Assembly: GCF_000411255.1 (NCBI RefSeq)
Contig: NZ_KE150413.1
Coordinates: forward strand, 486,794 to 550,793
DNA from: Paenibacillus sp. HGH0039
Lineage (GTDB): Bacteria > Bacillota > Bacilli > Paenibacillales > NBRC-103111
Length of the DNA stretch: 64,000 bases
Direction: 5' to 3'
Every line of letters begins with the position of its first letter. The stretch's first letter is position 1. The notes under the pieces were generated by a model, which made no database searches, was not told the DNA's origin, and saw only the letters and a list, made by a program, of their open reading frames with translations. Below are positions 16,892-26,267 of the stretch, piece by piece. Made by a program: the position numbers and the translations under genes.

Positions 16892-17323
16892 TCAGGAATT
16901 GATCAGATGTTTGTAAGGCGTGTAATCAATCTTCTCGCGTTCGAGGAAATTCATCAGGCTCCGGTAATCCCGCTTGGGAGTGGCGATGATATAACCTTTG
17001 ATGCAGTGCTCGCGTGTAACTTCCGCCGCCTCTTCTTCCAAGGCGATCTGCCCGATCTTGGCCGCGATGGAGTGCTTGGCGATGTCACGGAACGGGCCGG
17101 GTACAGGGGCGACAAGTTTGTTAAGAAAGGCTTTGGAATCGTCCGTCCACATATGGCGGGATTTCTCCACGTAATAGTTCTGCCAGTCGAGCTTGGATTT
17201 TCCGTCGGCCTTGGGGAGCACTTTCAGGAATTTGCGGAACATAAAATAACCGCCGATCGCCATCAGACCAATGAGGACAAGGGGCCAGAAAGTAATAAAC
17301 CACATAAACAGGGAGTTGTTCAA
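16892..17323 (-). CDS. DUF2621 (YneK-like) membrane-anchored protein
   Basis: This 143-residue protein has one N-terminal transmembrane helix (about 7-28, WFITFWPLVLIGLMAIGGYF) and a charged cytoplasmic domain. The body (LDWQNYYVEKSRHMWTDDSK, then GQIALEEEAAEVTREHCIKG) resembles the Bacillus YneK/DUF2621 family, whose function is not known. The start is TTG at 17323 with GAGGTGA 6 nt before it. It is divergent from the endonuclease IV gene. Confidence 0.65.
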   Translation of the reverse strand: MNNSLFMWFITFWPLVLIGLMAIGGYFMFRKFLKVLPKADGKSKLDWQNYYVEKSRHMWTDDSKAFLNKLVAPVPGPFRDIAKHSIAAKIGQIALEEEAAEVTREHCIKGYIIATPKRDYRSLMNFLEREKIDYTPYKHLINS

Positions 17324-17472
17324 AACTCGTCACCTCGGAATCTATTATTCCCGCGCTGGGCCAGGTTTAAGCACTGGATCTCTCTTGAAATTATACCTTA
17401 TTTCTGGCTTTCTTGCGACATTGCCTGTAAAATAGGGGGAAAAGATTTTACTAAGCAAGGAGCCTATTCCCT

Positions 17473-18600
17473 ATGATTAAAATCGGTTCACACGTTTCAT
17501 TTTCCGACAAAGGCTTGCTGAATGCGGCCCGGGAAGCTGTTTCGTACGGCTCCGGCACATTCATGATCTATACGGGTGCACCTCAGAATACACGGCGCAA
17601 GCCTATTGAAACGCAATATATCGAAGAGGGCCGGGAAGTCATGCAGGAGCACGGGATCGGCGAAATCGTCGTTCATGCCCCTTACATCATCAACCTCGGT
17701 TCCTACAAAGAGAACACGTACGAGCTGGCGGTCCAATTCCTGCAGGATGAAATCCGCCGCACGGACTATCTGGGCGTTAAAAATATCGTGCTTCATCCCG
17801 GCGCTTTTACGGACAAGGATGCGGAGTACGGCCTCGCCCGCATTTCGGAAGGGCTGAACGAAGTCCTCGCCGGCGTCAAGGACACGGGTGTGCATATCGC
17901 CCTGGAAACGATGGCGGGCAAAGGCACCGAGATGGGCCGCAGCTTCGAGGAGCTGGCGCTGATTATCGACAAGGTCGAAGACAACGGCCGCCTGACGGTA
18001 TGTCTGGATACCTGCCACATCCACGATGCAGGGTATGATGTCGTAGGCGACCTGGACGGCGTGCTGGACCAGTTCGACCGCGTGGTCGGTCTGGACCGCA
18101 TCGGAGTCGTCCACCTGAACGACAGCAAGAATCCGCGCGGCGCGTCCAAAGACCGCCATGCTCCGGTCGGAGCGGGCTGGATCGGCTTCGAAGCGATGAA
18201 CCGCGTCGTTCATCACGAGAAGCTGATCGGCCTGCCGATGATCCTGGAGACTCCGTGGATCGGGAAGGACCCGAAAACCCAGCGTCCGATGTACGAAGCG
18301 GAAATCGCGCTGCTCAGCGGAACCGTCTTGGAACGGTTCGGCGAATCCTTCGCGGAAGACGTGGAGCGGCTGGCTTTCTTTTTCGAGAAGAAAGAAGTCG
18401 ATCCGCGCGGTTTCGTCCTGCAAACCTGGGAGCTGCTCAAAACCGACGCGAAAGCCAAGAAAGCGGACGGACGCGAACCGATGGAGCGCCTGTACGACAT
18501 GATCGCGGAAGAGCATCTGTTCCCGGAGCTGACCGAAGAGCAGATCAATCAGCGTCTGACGGCATGGTTTGCCGGCAAAGATCTGCTTAAATCTTTGTAA
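17473..18600 (+). CDS. nfo: Endonuclease IV (AP endonuclease), long C-terminal form
   Basis: This TIM-barrel AP endonuclease cleaves 5' of abasic sites in base excision repair. The zinc ligand positions are all visible: [49 protein letters not shown] and LETPW. The protein has 375 residues while usual family members have about 280-300; the extra part is a charged C-terminal region of roughly 90 residues (from about 285) with helices and two [12 protein letters not shown]-like stretches. AAGGAG precedes ATG 17473. It is probably monocistronic or co-transcribed with purU. Confidence 0.88.
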   Translation: MIKIGSHVSFSDKGLLNAAREAVSYGSGTFMIYTGAPQNTRRKPIETQYIEEGREVMQEHGIGEIVVHAPYIINLGSYKENTYELAVQFLQDEIRRTDYLGVKNIVLHPGAFTDKDAEYGLARISEGLNEVLAGVKDTGVHIALETMAGKGTEMGRSFEELALIIDKVEDNGRLTVCLDTCHIHDAGYDVVGDLDGVLDQFDRVVGLDRIGVVHLNDSKNPRGASKDRHAPVGAGWIGFEAMNRVVHHEKLIGLPMILETPWIGKDPKTQRPMYEAEIALLSGTVLERFGESFAEDVERLAFFFEKKEVDPRGFVLQTWELLKTDAKAKKADGREPMERLYDMIAEEHLFPELTEEQINQRLTAWFAGKDLLKSL

Positions 18601-18681
18601 GTGAACGGTTAACGCCGTTTCATCACCGGCTCGGACCGGATAGGTGACTATTTTGCAGGTACAAAGGAGAATCCAGTAGAG

Positions 18682-19569
18682 ATGGCAGCAGCAAAAACGT
18701 CCGGCGCAGCCGGCAAGCAAAACCGCGGCAGAATGCTCATTTCCTGCCCGGACCGGCCTGGAATCGTGGCCGCGGTATCCAAGTTTTTGTCCGAATACGG
18801 GGCGAACATCGTCCAGTCGGACCAGTACACCATGGATCCGGAGGGCGGCATGTTCTTTATCCGGATCGAATTTGACTTAACCGACCTTGAGCAGCGCAAG
18901 CCGCAGCTTGAGGCCGATTTTGCCGGAGTGGCGGCCGAATTCTCCATGGACTGGAGCCTGTCGCTGGCCAGTCAGAGAAAACGCCTGGCGATCTTCGTGT
19001 CCAAGGAAGATCACTGTCTGCTTGAGCTGCTGTGGCACTGGCGCGCCGGGGATCTCGACGCGGATATCGCCATGGTCGTCAGCAACCATCCGGATATGGC
19101 GCCGCTCGTCGAGCCGTTCGGTATTCCGTACCACCATATTCCGGTAACTCCGGATACGAAAGCCGAGGTGGAGAAGCGCCATCTGGAGCTGCTCGAAGGC
19201 CAGGTGGATCTGATCATCCTCGCCCGGTACATGCAGATTATTCCGGCTTCTTTTATCAAGCATTACCAGAACCGGATCATTAATATCCATCATTCCTTCC
19301 TTCCGGCTTTCGTCGGAGGCAAACCTTACGCGCAGGCTCACGGGCGGGGAGTTAAGCTGATCGGGGCGACCGCGCATTACGTGACCGAGGAGCTGGATGG
19401 AGGTCCGATCATCGAGCAGGACGTGCAGCGCGTCAGCCACCGCGACAATGTCGACGATTTGAAGCGCATCGGCCGCCATATCGAGCGGATCGTCTTGGCA
19501 AGGGCCGTTTCCTGGCATACGGAAGACCGCATCCTCGTTCATCAGAACAAAACGGTCGTATTCAGCTAG
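18682..19569 (+). CDS. purU: Formyltetrahydrofolate deformylase
   Basis: This 295-residue enzyme hydrolyses 10-formyl-THF to formate and THF, balancing one-carbon pools and feeding formate-dependent purine synthesis. It has an N-terminal ACT domain (about 15-90, ISCPDRPGIVAAVSKFL) and a C-terminal formyltransferase-fold domain with NIHHSFLPAFVGGKPY and GATAHYVTEELDGGPI, containing the catalytic His and Asp. AAAGGAGA precedes ATG 18682. Length is as usual for the family. A terminator follows at 19613. Confidence 0.93.
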   Translation: MAAAKTSGAAGKQNRGRMLISCPDRPGIVAAVSKFLSEYGANIVQSDQYTMDPEGGMFFIRIEFDLTDLEQRKPQLEADFAGVAAEFSMDWSLSLASQRKRLAIFVSKEDHCLLELLWHWRAGDLDADIAMVVSNHPDMAPLVEPFGIPYHHIPVTPDTKAEVEKRHLELLEGQVDLIILARYMQIIPASFIKHYQNRIINIHHSFLPAFVGGKPYAQAHGRGVKLIGATAHYVTEELDGGPIIEQDVQRVSHRDNVDDLKRIGRHIERIVLARAVSWHTEDRILVHQNKTVVFS

Positions 19570-19612
19570 AACCGCAGCCGTGGAGCGATATCGTACCGAG
19601 GCTTATTCAGAA

Positions 19613-19650
19613 AGAAATCCGAAGAGGCTTTTCTGCCGCTTCGGATTTTA
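19613..19650 (+). terminator. Rho-independent terminator after purU
   Basis: AAATCCGAAG pairs with CTTCGGATTT across a 14-nt loop and is followed by TATTA; its A-rich left side could also serve the convergent minus-strand gene. Confidence 0.65.
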
Positions 19651-19691
19651 TTAAAGGAGCATTCCTCTGGACTATGTCGCTTTAAAGCGGT

Positions 19692-20153
19692 TCATTCCTT
19701 TTTAGAGGCTTGCAGAGCTTTTGTGCCTAAGGCGGCGAGTATCACGCCGTAAAGAAGGTGGCCCGCGATCCACCAGATCATGGCGGTTACATCCGAAAGG
19801 ACGGGTGTTTTCGCCGATACGGCCAATTGGGTAAGAGGTACGAACAAGGGGATAGGCGAGATGCCGAGCAGGATCCCCGGCAGCCACGGTTTTCCCGTAC
19901 GTCCGAGCAGAATCGCGTACAGGAAACCGATAAGAACCGAAACGGCCAGATGCAGGGTCAGTTCGAACCATTCAGGCTGACCGCTCCCAAGACCCGGGAT
20001 AAAGTCGACATTGAGCAGCAGCGTATAGACGCGGGAACCTGCAAAGAATTCCACGGCTTTAAAAAGCAGAGCGAGTGCGGCCCCGGGCACCAGCCCGAAA
20101 GCAAAGCCCCGCAGGACAAGCATGTTTCCGTTTTCAAAAAAAGGGCGGCTCAT
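19692..20153 (-). CDS. Hypothetical membrane protein, four TM segments
   Basis: This 153-residue protein has about four hydrophobic helices (starting MLVLRGFAFGLVPGAALALL) and a short charged tail. No known family is recognised with confidence. The start is placed at ATG 20153 because a purine-rich GGGAGAGTGAGGAG lies directly upstream; a longer frame starting 54 nt earlier has no ribosome site. It is divergent from transketolase and shares a 150-nt intergenic region with it. Function unknown. Confidence 0.6.
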   Translation of the reverse strand: MSRPFFENGNMLVLRGFAFGLVPGAALALLFKAVEFFAGSRVYTLLLNVDFIPGLGSGQPEWFELTLHLAVSVLIGFLYAILLGRTGKPWLPGILLGISPIPLFVPLTQLAVSAKTPVLSDVTAMIWWIAGHLLYGVILAALGTKALQASKKE

Positions 20154-20206
20154 CCGCTCCTCACTCTCCCTTGTCACCATGCGGGCGCTAACACCAAGGA
20201 CTGACA

Positions 20207-20246
20207 TTGCGGTTTCGGATTTTAGCTTTATAATGGAACTAAAGCT
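20207..20246 (+). promoter_or_regulatory. Putative tkt promoter with overlapping inverted repeat
   Basis: TTGCGG (20207-20212), 16 bp, TATAAT (20229-20234) forms a plausible sigma-A promoter about 60 nt before the tkt ribosome site. AGCTTTA (20224-20230) and TAAAGCT (20240-20246) form a perfect 7-bp inverted repeat around the -10 and start region, so a repressor operator is possible. Confidence 0.45.
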
Positions 20247-20304
20247 TCAATATTGGTGAGAATAACAACAGTATAACACGAGACCATTCATAGGAGGATA
20301 CACC

Positions 20305-22326
20305 ATGTCTGCAAGCAATACGCCTATTCAGCAACTTGCCGTTCACACGATCCGTACACTCGGAATCGACGCTATCGAGAAAGCCAAGTCCGGTCACCCC
20401 GGCATCGTTATGGGAGCCGCGCCTATGGCTTATACGCTGTTCGCGCATCAAATGACCCATAACCCGGCCAACCCGACATGGATCAACCGCGACCGCTTTG
20501 TCCTGTCCGCAGGCCACGGCTCTATGCTGCTTTACGCGATTCTGCACCTGACGGGCTACGATCTTCCGATGGAAGAAATCAAAAATTTCCGCCAGTGGGG
20601 CAGCTTGACTCCGGGACATCCCGAGTTCGGTCACACGGCGGGCGTTGACGCGACAACCGGTCCGCTCGGACAAGGTATCGGCATGGCCGTAGGTATGGCG
20701 ATGGCCGAAGCCCATCTGGCAGGCCTGTACAACCGTGAAGGTTACCCGGTTATCGATCACTATACATACGCCATCTGCGGAGACGGCGACATGATGGAAG
20801 GTGTGTCTTCCGAGGCCGTCTCTCTGGCCGCAACCCTTAAACTGGGCAAGCTGATCATGATGTACGACTCCAACGACATTTCGCTCGACGGCGATCTGCA
20901 CGTTTCCTTTACAGAGAATGTTCAAAAGCGTTTCGAAGCTTACGGCTGGCAGGTGCTCCGCGTAGAAGAGCAGAACGATCTGGAAGCCCTCAACCGTGCG
21001 GTTGAAGAGGCAAAAGCCGACACCACCCGTCCGACTCTGATCGAAGTGAAAACGACGATCGGCTACGGCAGCCCGAACAAAGGCGGCAAAGGCGGACATG
21101 CCGGACCGCACGGTTCCCCGCTCGGTCTGGAAGAAGCCAAGCTGACGAAGGAATTCTACAAGTGGAACTACGAAGAAGATTTCTATGTTCCTGAAGAAGT
21201 CCGTGAGCATTATGCGGCGGTTAAAGAAAAAGGCATCCAGGCCGAGCAGGCATGGAGAAAGCTGTTCGACGACTACCGCAAAGCTTTCCCTGAGCTCGCC
21301 GAGCAGTTTGAACTGGGCGAAAGCGGCAAGCTTCCGGAAGGCTGGGACCGCGATCTGCCGGTTTACACGCCGGAAGACAAGGCTCTGGCAACTCGCGCCG
21401 CTTCCGGTAACGCGCTGAACGCCGTAGCGAAGAACGTTCCGTTCTTCTTCGGGGGTTCCGCCGACCTGGCAAGCTCCAACAACACGGAGATTAAGAACGC
21501 TCCGATCTTCAATGCGGAAAATTACGCGGGCCGCAACATCTGGTTCGGCGTGCGCGAATTCGGAATGGGCGCCGCCCTGAACGGAATTTCCCTGCACGGC
21601 GGTCTCCGCGTATACGGCGGCACGTTCTTCGTGTTCTCCGACTACCTGCGTCCGTCGATCCGCCTGGCTGCCCTGATGAAGCAGCCGGTGATCTACGTCT
21701 TCACGCACGACAGCATCGGCGTAGGCGAAGACGGCCCGACTCACGAGCCGGTTGAACAGCTTGCGGCTCTCCGCGTCATTCCGGGCATGACCGTTCTCCG
21801 TCCTGCGGACGGCAACGAAACGAGCGAAGCTTGGCGTTACGTGATGGAGCACAATGACGGACCGTACGCACTCATTCTGACCCGTCAAAACCTGCCGCAG
21901 CTCGAAGGCTCCGCCAAATCTGCGCGCGAGAACTTCTCCAAAGGCGCTTATGTCGTATCCGACGCGCCTAACGGCAAGCCGGACGCGCTTATCCTTGCGA
22001 CGGGATCGGAAGTTCAGCACGGTGTGGCCGCTCAGAAGCTGCTCGCCGAAGAAGGCATCCAAGTCCGCGTTGTCAGCATGCCGAGCTGGGAGCTGTTCGA
22101 GAAGCAGTCCCAGGAGTACAAGGATTCCGTCCTGCTTCCGAATGTCAAAAAGCGTCTCGGCGTAGAGATGGCTTATCCGCTCGGATGGGAGCGTTATGTA
22201 GGCGATGAGGGTTCTATCCTCGGAATCAGCACGTTCGGCGCTTCGGCTCCGGGCGATCTGCTCATCAAGGAATTCGGATTTACGGCAGAGAATGTCGCCA
22301 AGCGCGTCAAAGAACTGCTTAAATAA
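20305..22326 (+). CDS. tkt: Transketolase
   Basis: This 673-residue TPP enzyme of the non-oxidative pentose phosphate pathway moves two-carbon units between sugar phosphates. Motifs: [13 protein letters not shown] near residue 30, the TPP signature [13 protein letters not shown] near 155, GFGSPNKGG-like [10 protein letters not shown] near 250, and the second-domain [15 protein letters not shown] near 450. Length is normal for bacterial tkt. AGGAGG lies upstream of ATG 20305. Codon usage is strongly biased (GGC, CTG, ATC), as for a highly expressed gene. Confidence 0.96.
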   Translation: MSASNTPIQQLAVHTIRTLGIDAIEKAKSGHPGIVMGAAPMAYTLFAHQMTHNPANPTWINRDRFVLSAGHGSMLLYAILHLTGYDLPMEEIKNFRQWGSLTPGHPEFGHTAGVDATTGPLGQGIGMAVGMAMAEAHLAGLYNREGYPVIDHYTYAICGDGDMMEGVSSEAVSLAATLKLGKLIMMYDSNDISLDGDLHVSFTENVQKRFEAYGWQVLRVEEQNDLEALNRAVEEAKADTTRPTLIEVKTTIGYGSPNKGGKGGHAGPHGSPLGLEEAKLTKEFYKWNYEEDFYVPEEVREHYAAVKEKGIQAEQAWRKLFDDYRKAFPELAEQFELGESGKLPEGWDRDLPVYTPEDKALATRAASGNALNAVAKNVPFFFGGSADLASSNNTEIKNAPIFNAENYAGRNIWFGVREFGMGAALNGISLHGGLRVYGGTFFVFSDYLRPSIRLAALMKQPVIYVFTHDSIGVGEDGPTHEPVEQLAALRVIPGMTVLRPADGNETSEAWRYVMEHNDGPYALILTRQNLPQLEGSAKSARENFSKGAYVVSDAPNGKPDALILATGSEVQHGVAAQKLLAEEGIQVRVVSMPSWELFEKQSQEYKDSVLLPNVKKRLGVEMAYPLGWERYVGDEGSILGISTFGASAPGDLLIKEFGFTAENVAKRVKELLK

Positions 22327-22342
22327 ATAAAGGAATGCCATC

Positions 22343-22372
22343 CGGACGACCGCTTCCACAGGGTCGTCCTTA
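22343..22372 (+). terminator. Possible weak terminator after tkt
   Basis: GGACGAC and GTCGTCC form a 7-bp stem 17 nt after the tkt stop. There is no T-run, so it may be a processing or pausing hairpin instead. Confidence 0.35.
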
Positions 22373-22405
22373 TGTGCAGCCGCCAATCACGAGGGGGAGA
22401 ACAGG

Positions 22406-22723
22406 TTGTCGAATTTCGAAGGAGTTACCGTAGTCAAGAAAGCGAACGTTTATTTTGAGGGAAAAGTGACCAGCCGTGCCGTTCTGTTCGCGGATGGCAC
22501 GAAGAAGACGCTGGGCATCATGCTTCCGGGGGAGTATGAATTCGGTACGGACTCCAAAGAGATCATGGAAATCCTGGCCGGCGACCTGAGCGTCCTCCTT
22601 CCCGGCGAATCCGATTGGACGGACATTCAGGGTGAAGGGGAGTTTACCGTCCCGGCTAACGCGAAATTCAAGCTGAAAGTCCGGACCGTCACGGATTACT
22701 GCTGCTCTTACATCGCGGAATAG
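22406..22723 (+). CDS. ppnP: Pyrimidine/purine nucleoside phosphorylase (YaiE/DUF1255)
   Basis: This 105-residue single-domain cupin belongs to the PpnP family, which phosphorolyses several nucleosides. Diagnostic segments are [36 protein letters not shown], the Trp-containing ESDW, and [13 protein letters not shown]. Length fits the family (about 95-105). The start is TTG at 22406, with GAGGGGGAGA upstream. It lies 79 nt after tkt and may be read from the same transcript. A repeat array begins right after its stop. Confidence 0.88.
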   Translation: MSNFEGVTVVKKANVYFEGKVTSRAVLFADGTKKTLGIMLPGEYEFGTDSKEIMEILAGDLSVLLPGESDWTDIQGEGEFTVPANAKFKLKVRTVTDYCCSYIAE

Positions 22724-22731
22724 GCTTTCGG

Positions 22732-23062
22732 CTACGTCTGCGGGCCAGTACGTCTGCGGGTATACGCAACAGCAGGCAGCACGAAACTGCGGGCAGTACG
22801 CGACCGAGGTACACGCAACAGCATGCATACGCAGGGCGGGCTGTACAGCAACAGCAGGTATGTGCGACAGAAGATATACGCGGCTGCGGGTATACGCAAC
22901 AGCAGGCAGCACGAAACTGCGGGCAGTACGCGACCGAGGTACACGCAACAACAGGCATACGCAGTGCGGGCTGTACAGCAACAACAGGTACACGCATTGC
23001 AGGTATACGCAGGCAATACGCGAGCGCGGGCAATACGCGAGTGCAGGCCATACGCAGCGTAA
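22732..23062 (+). repeat. Hierarchical minisatellite: ~16-bp units in a 130-bp higher-order repeat
   Basis: The region is built from degenerate 15-18 bp units of the form GCGGGTATACGCAACA. Eight successive units make a 130-bp block (22756-22885) that restarts at 22886; the 107-bp segments 22754-22860 and 22884-22990 differ at only four positions. Further single units continue to about 23062. TACGC occurs eleven times. No ribosome binding site or conserved frame supports a gene here; open frames on the minus strand are Cys/Leu/Tyr-rich repeats that also run antisense through ppnP. Confidence 0.8.
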
Positions 23063-23082
23063 TGCACCACAGCAGGCAATAG

Positions 23083-23122
23083 AAAAGGCCCTTCCGAATG
23101 CAGCGTTCGGAAGGGCCTTTCT
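23083..23122 (+). terminator. Strong bidirectional terminator
   Basis: AAAGGCCCTTCCGAA and TTCGGAAGGGCCTTT form a perfect 15-bp stem with a 7-nt loop. It would end transcripts from tkt-ppnP and from the convergent dehydrogenase gene. Confidence 0.75.
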
Positions 23123-23454
23123 TGCCGTGCGGAGCTCTCCGCACGCGGTGTTTGGCTTCGCACGACGATGGTCCACCGGAGCCCGGGTTTCAGGGGCGTG
23201 TGCCCCCTACGGATCTCGCGAGAGTACGCAGGCGGAGCGGCGAGCTTACTCCGCCTATGCTAGCTTGTTTTACACGGTATGCGGCAGTACGCGATAAACA
23301 CCGATAGAACCGAATGCGATGCCGGTGCTATGAATGGACGAATGCCGCGTATTCAACGATTACGAGTCCCTATACGGCGGATAAATCACGAGGCAAGCGG
23401 AGATGCAAGCCCGGTCAGCCGCTACGTGGGTACCCGCCGGTTTCAAGGCGCGCT
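23123..23454. other. Intergenic region, no gene seen
   Basis: About 330 nt with no supported gene. It contains a gapless-looking inverted repeat at 23127-23144 (GTGCGGAG, CT, CTCCGCAC) and a small GGGGC/GCCCC hairpin near 23196. Open frames here lack ribosome sites. Confidence 0.5.
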
Positions 23455-24354
23455 TTACCGCTCGCCTTTTTTCTCCACCCGCTCATTCATCCATTCCTCG
23501 TAGCACTGGATGGCGGCGGCCAGGTCTTCCTCGCCCAGGCCTTTGCTCAGGCCCATCTGGAAGACGGTGGTGGCTGCATGCAGCATGGGAGCGGGCAATT
23601 GGAATTTGCCTGTCAGGTCCGACGCGAGCAGCAGATCCTTCAGCATCAGCTTCAGCGAGAATTGGTTGCTGAAATCGCGCTCGAGGATCTTCGGGCCTTT
23701 GAGCTCGGCCTGCTTGCTGTTCCCGGAACCCGCCTGCACGATCTGCAGGAACTGCTCGGGGGCAAGGCCCGCTTTCGTCGCGATCGAGAGGCCTTCCATC
23801 AAGCCGATCGCATTGATGCCCACAATCGTGTTGTGGGCCAGCTTCGTATAGGAGCCGGAACCCGACGGCCCCATGTAAAGCACCTTGCTGCCGAGATCGC
23901 TCAGCAGCGCATGCTGGGCGTCGAACACGGGGCGGTCTCCGCCGACCATGAACACGAGCGTCGCCGCTTCGGCAGCGGGCTTGCTTCCCGTTACGGGCGC
24001 GTCCAGGAAGTACGCCCCGCGTTTGCCCAGATCGGCGTAAAGACGCTGGCTGAGGGCCGGGGAGACGGTGCTGGAATCAATCACGGTAAGGCCTTCACCG
24101 GCCTTCTCCAGAACCCCATTCTCGCCGTAAAAAACGCTCTCGATGGCGGAATCGTTGCTCAGCATCGTGAACAGAACCCCGGCGCCGGAGACGGCTTCCG
24201 CAGGGGTTGCGGCAAGCGAAGCGCCCGCCTGGACAAGTTCCGCCGCTTTATCGGCACTGCGGTTGTATACGGTGACCGCGTACCCTTTGCGGAGAAGATT
24301 CAGGGCCATCGGAGCGCCCATGGTGCCTAATCCGATAAATCCGATTTGTTTCAT
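23455..24354 (-). CDS. NAD(P)-dependent beta-hydroxyacid dehydrogenase (HIBADH/GlxR family)
   Basis: This 299-residue oxidoreductase has an N-terminal Rossmann domain with GFIGLGTMGAPMALNLL and a C-terminal all-helical domain. Family landmarks are DAPVTGSKPAAEAATL (substrate site), the catalytic Lys in YTKLAHNTIVG, and KDLLLASDL. Likely substrates are 3-hydroxyisobutyrate, tartronate semialdehyde or similar; they cannot be told apart here. ATG 24354 has GAGGTGA 6 nt upstream. Single gene on the minus strand with no metabolic partner adjacent. Confidence 0.85.
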   Translation of the reverse strand: MKQIGFIGLGTMGAPMALNLLRKGYAVTVYNRSADKAAELVQAGASLAATPAEAVSGAGVLFTMLSNDSAIESVFYGENGVLEKAGEGLTVIDSSTVSPALSQRLYADLGKRGAYFLDAPVTGSKPAAEAATLVFMVGGDRPVFDAQHALLSDLGSKVLYMGPSGSGSYTKLAHNTIVGINAIGLMEGLSIATKAGLAPEQFLQIVQAGSGNSKQAELKGPKILERDFSNQFSLKLMLKDLLLASDLTGKFQLPAPMLHAATTVFQMGLSKGLGEEDLAAAIQCYEEWMNERVEKKGER

Positions 24355-24644
24355 CACTAATCACCTCGTTTAGAGTCACGCCAGACACGATAATTTCACT
24401 TGCAGTTTGTCCGGAAAGCTTTTATAGTAAGGAATCAATGCATGCGAAGCCGATGCGCCGGGTGTTTTCGGAGAATAAATCCGCCGCCCTGGCAATACTA
24501 CCGAAGGGTTGTCGGGCAGGCCCCGCCCGCACGTATCCGTTCTATGAAGCCGTCCCCGCAAGCGTTTGGGTGAAGGTACGGCACTAGGCGTTTTTCCTAT
24601 TGTAGCACGTTTTGCGGAGAGGCAGCATGCCTCGGGCGCGTGAC

Positions 24645-24674
24645 TTGCGGACAGCGGCACAGAAGCGGTATGCT
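24645..24674 (+). promoter_or_regulatory. Putative pgi promoter
   Basis: TTGCGG (24645-24650), 18 bp, TATGCT (24669-24674), 40 nt before the pgi start. The rest of 24355-24644 shows nothing I can assign. Confidence 0.4.
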
Positions 24675-24715
24675 AGAGGAAAGAACCAAGTAAAAGAACC
24701 GAGGAGGAGAGAAAG

Positions 24716-26071
24716 TTGACCCAGAAGCTGCAATTTGATTACAGCAAGGCGCTTGACTTCGTTGCCCAGCACGAAATTGATTACCTGGCCGGGCCGATCC
24801 GTACCGCACATGACCAACTGCATAACGGAACCGGAGCCGGTAGTGATTATTTAGGGTGGATCGATCTTCCGGTCGCTTACGACAAAGAAGAGTTCGGCAG
24901 AATCCAGAAGGCGGCGAAACAAATTCAATCCGATTCCGAAGCGCTTGTCGTGATCGGCATCGGCGGCTCCTACCTGGGGGCTCGCGCGGCGATTGAAATG
25001 CTGTCCCATTCTTTCTATAACCTGCTTGATAAAGACAAGCGTAAAACTCCGGCCGTGTACTTCGTCGGCCAGAATATCAGTTCTACATACGTAACGCACC
25101 TTCTGCAACTGCTGGAAGGCAAAGACTTCTCCGTAAACGTCATTTCCAAATCCGGAACGACGACGGAGCCGGCGATTGCTTTCCGTATTTTCCGCGAGCT
25201 GCTGGAGAAAAAATACGGCAAAGAAGCCGCGCGCAAGCGCATCTACGCCACGACCGACCGCGAGATGGGCGCTCTTAAGCAGCTTGCCAACGGCGAAGGC
25301 TACGAGTCCTTCGTTATCCCGGACGATGTAGGCGGACGCTACTCCGTGCTGACGGCCGTAGGCCTGCTGCCGATCGCCGTGGCCGGCATCGACATCGAAG
25401 AAATGATGCAGGGCGCGGCCGACGCGCGCGAAGCTTTCTCCAGCCCCGAGCTGAGTGAGAACGCGAGCTACCAGTATGCGGCTGTCCGCAACGCGCTCTA
25501 CCGCAAAGGCAAAACCACGGAGATTCTCGTGAACTACGAGCCTTCCCTGCATTATGTATCGGAGTGGTGGAAGCAGCTTTACGGCGAGAGCGAAGGCAAA
25601 GACAACAAAGGGATCTTCCCGGCTGCCGTCGATTTCACGACAGACCTTCACTCCATGGGCCAATTCATCCAGGAAGGCAATCGCAACCTGTTTGAAACGG
25701 TTCTGTTCGTAGACCAGTCCGCAGAGGAGATCGTCATCGGGACCGATGAAGAGAACCTGGACGGGCTTAACTTCCTGAGCGGCAAAACGATGGATTTCGT
25801 GAATAAAAAAGCGTTCCAGGGCACTATGCTGGCTCATACGGATGGAGGAGTGCCTAACCTGATCGTGACACTGCCTGACACTTCGGCGCACACGTTCGGT
25901 TATATGGTCTACTTCTTCGAAAAAGCATGCGGCATCAGCGGTTACCTCCTCGGAGTAAATCCGTTCGACCAGCCGGGTGTGGAAGCCTACAAGAAGAACA
26001 TGTTTGCGCTGCTGGGCAAGCCCGGCTACGAAGAAGACAAAGCCAGATTGGAAGCTCGTCTGAACGGTTAG
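24716..26071 (+). CDS. pgi: Glucose-6-phosphate isomerase
   Basis: This 451-residue enzyme interconverts glucose-6-phosphate and fructose-6-phosphate. Signatures: [18 protein letters not shown] near residue 80, [14 protein letters not shown] near 142, [16 protein letters not shown] near 315, and the catalytic region [11 protein letters not shown] near 375. Length is typical of the shorter Bacillus-type Pgi. The start is TTG 24716 after GAGGAGGAGAG. A terminator follows at 26120. Confidence 0.96.
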   Translation: MTQKLQFDYSKALDFVAQHEIDYLAGPIRTAHDQLHNGTGAGSDYLGWIDLPVAYDKEEFGRIQKAAKQIQSDSEALVVIGIGGSYLGARAAIEMLSHSFYNLLDKDKRKTPAVYFVGQNISSTYVTHLLQLLEGKDFSVNVISKSGTTTEPAIAFRIFRELLEKKYGKEAARKRIYATTDREMGALKQLANGEGYESFVIPDDVGGRYSVLTAVGLLPIAVAGIDIEEMMQGAADAREAFSSPELSENASYQYAAVRNALYRKGKTTEILVNYEPSLHYVSEWWKQLYGESEGKDNKGIFPAAVDFTTDLHSMGQFIQEGNRNLFETVLFVDQSAEEIVIGTDEENLDGLNFLSGKTMDFVNKKAFQGTMLAHTDGGVPNLIVTLPDTSAHTFGYMVYFFEKACGISGYLLGVNPFDQPGVEAYKKNMFALLGKPGYEEDKARLEARLNG

Positions 26072-26119
26072 TTTCGTCCAGACAGAACCGGTATCGGGCT
26101 CTATAAGCCGATTTTCGAC

Positions 26120-26158
26120 GAAAACAGGCCTTTTCCTTCGGGATTAGGTCTGTTTTTT
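26120..26158 (+). terminator. Rho-independent terminator after pgi
   Basis: AACAGGCCT pairs with AGGTCTGTT (one G-U) and is followed by six T. Confidence 0.7.
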
Positions 26159-26189
26159 ATTGGAAATAATCTTAGAACTAAATTAACTA

Positions 26190-26218
26190 TTGTACTAATA
26201 TTCTGATTTGTGTAAAAT
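26190..26218 (+). promoter_or_regulatory. Sigma-A promoter for the YigZ gene
   Basis: TTGTAC (26190-26195), 17 bp, TAAAAT (26213-26218), 50 nt before the start codon. Confidence 0.6.
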
Positions 26219-26267
26219 GATATGAAACAGAAGGCGCATTCGTTAGGAAATGGAATGAAGAAGCGAC

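Noticed and set aside
17497-18720. 407-codon open frame opposite nfo
   Set aside because: Antisense shadow of nfo; composition is not protein-like and no start signal is present.
20239-22386. 715-codon open frame on the minus strand opposite tkt
   Set aside because: It is antisense to a highly conserved gene with strong codon bias (GNN/NNC codons leave few stops in reverse); no ribosome site or domain.
22732-23062. CRISPR array
   Set aside because: Units are short, degenerate and contiguous, with no unique spacers and no cas genes in the window.
22370-23176. Cys/Tyr/Leu-rich frames on the minus strand through the repeat array
   Set aside because: They arise from the repeat unit read in reverse and continue antisense into ppnP; all three frames are open, as expected for a repeat without stops.
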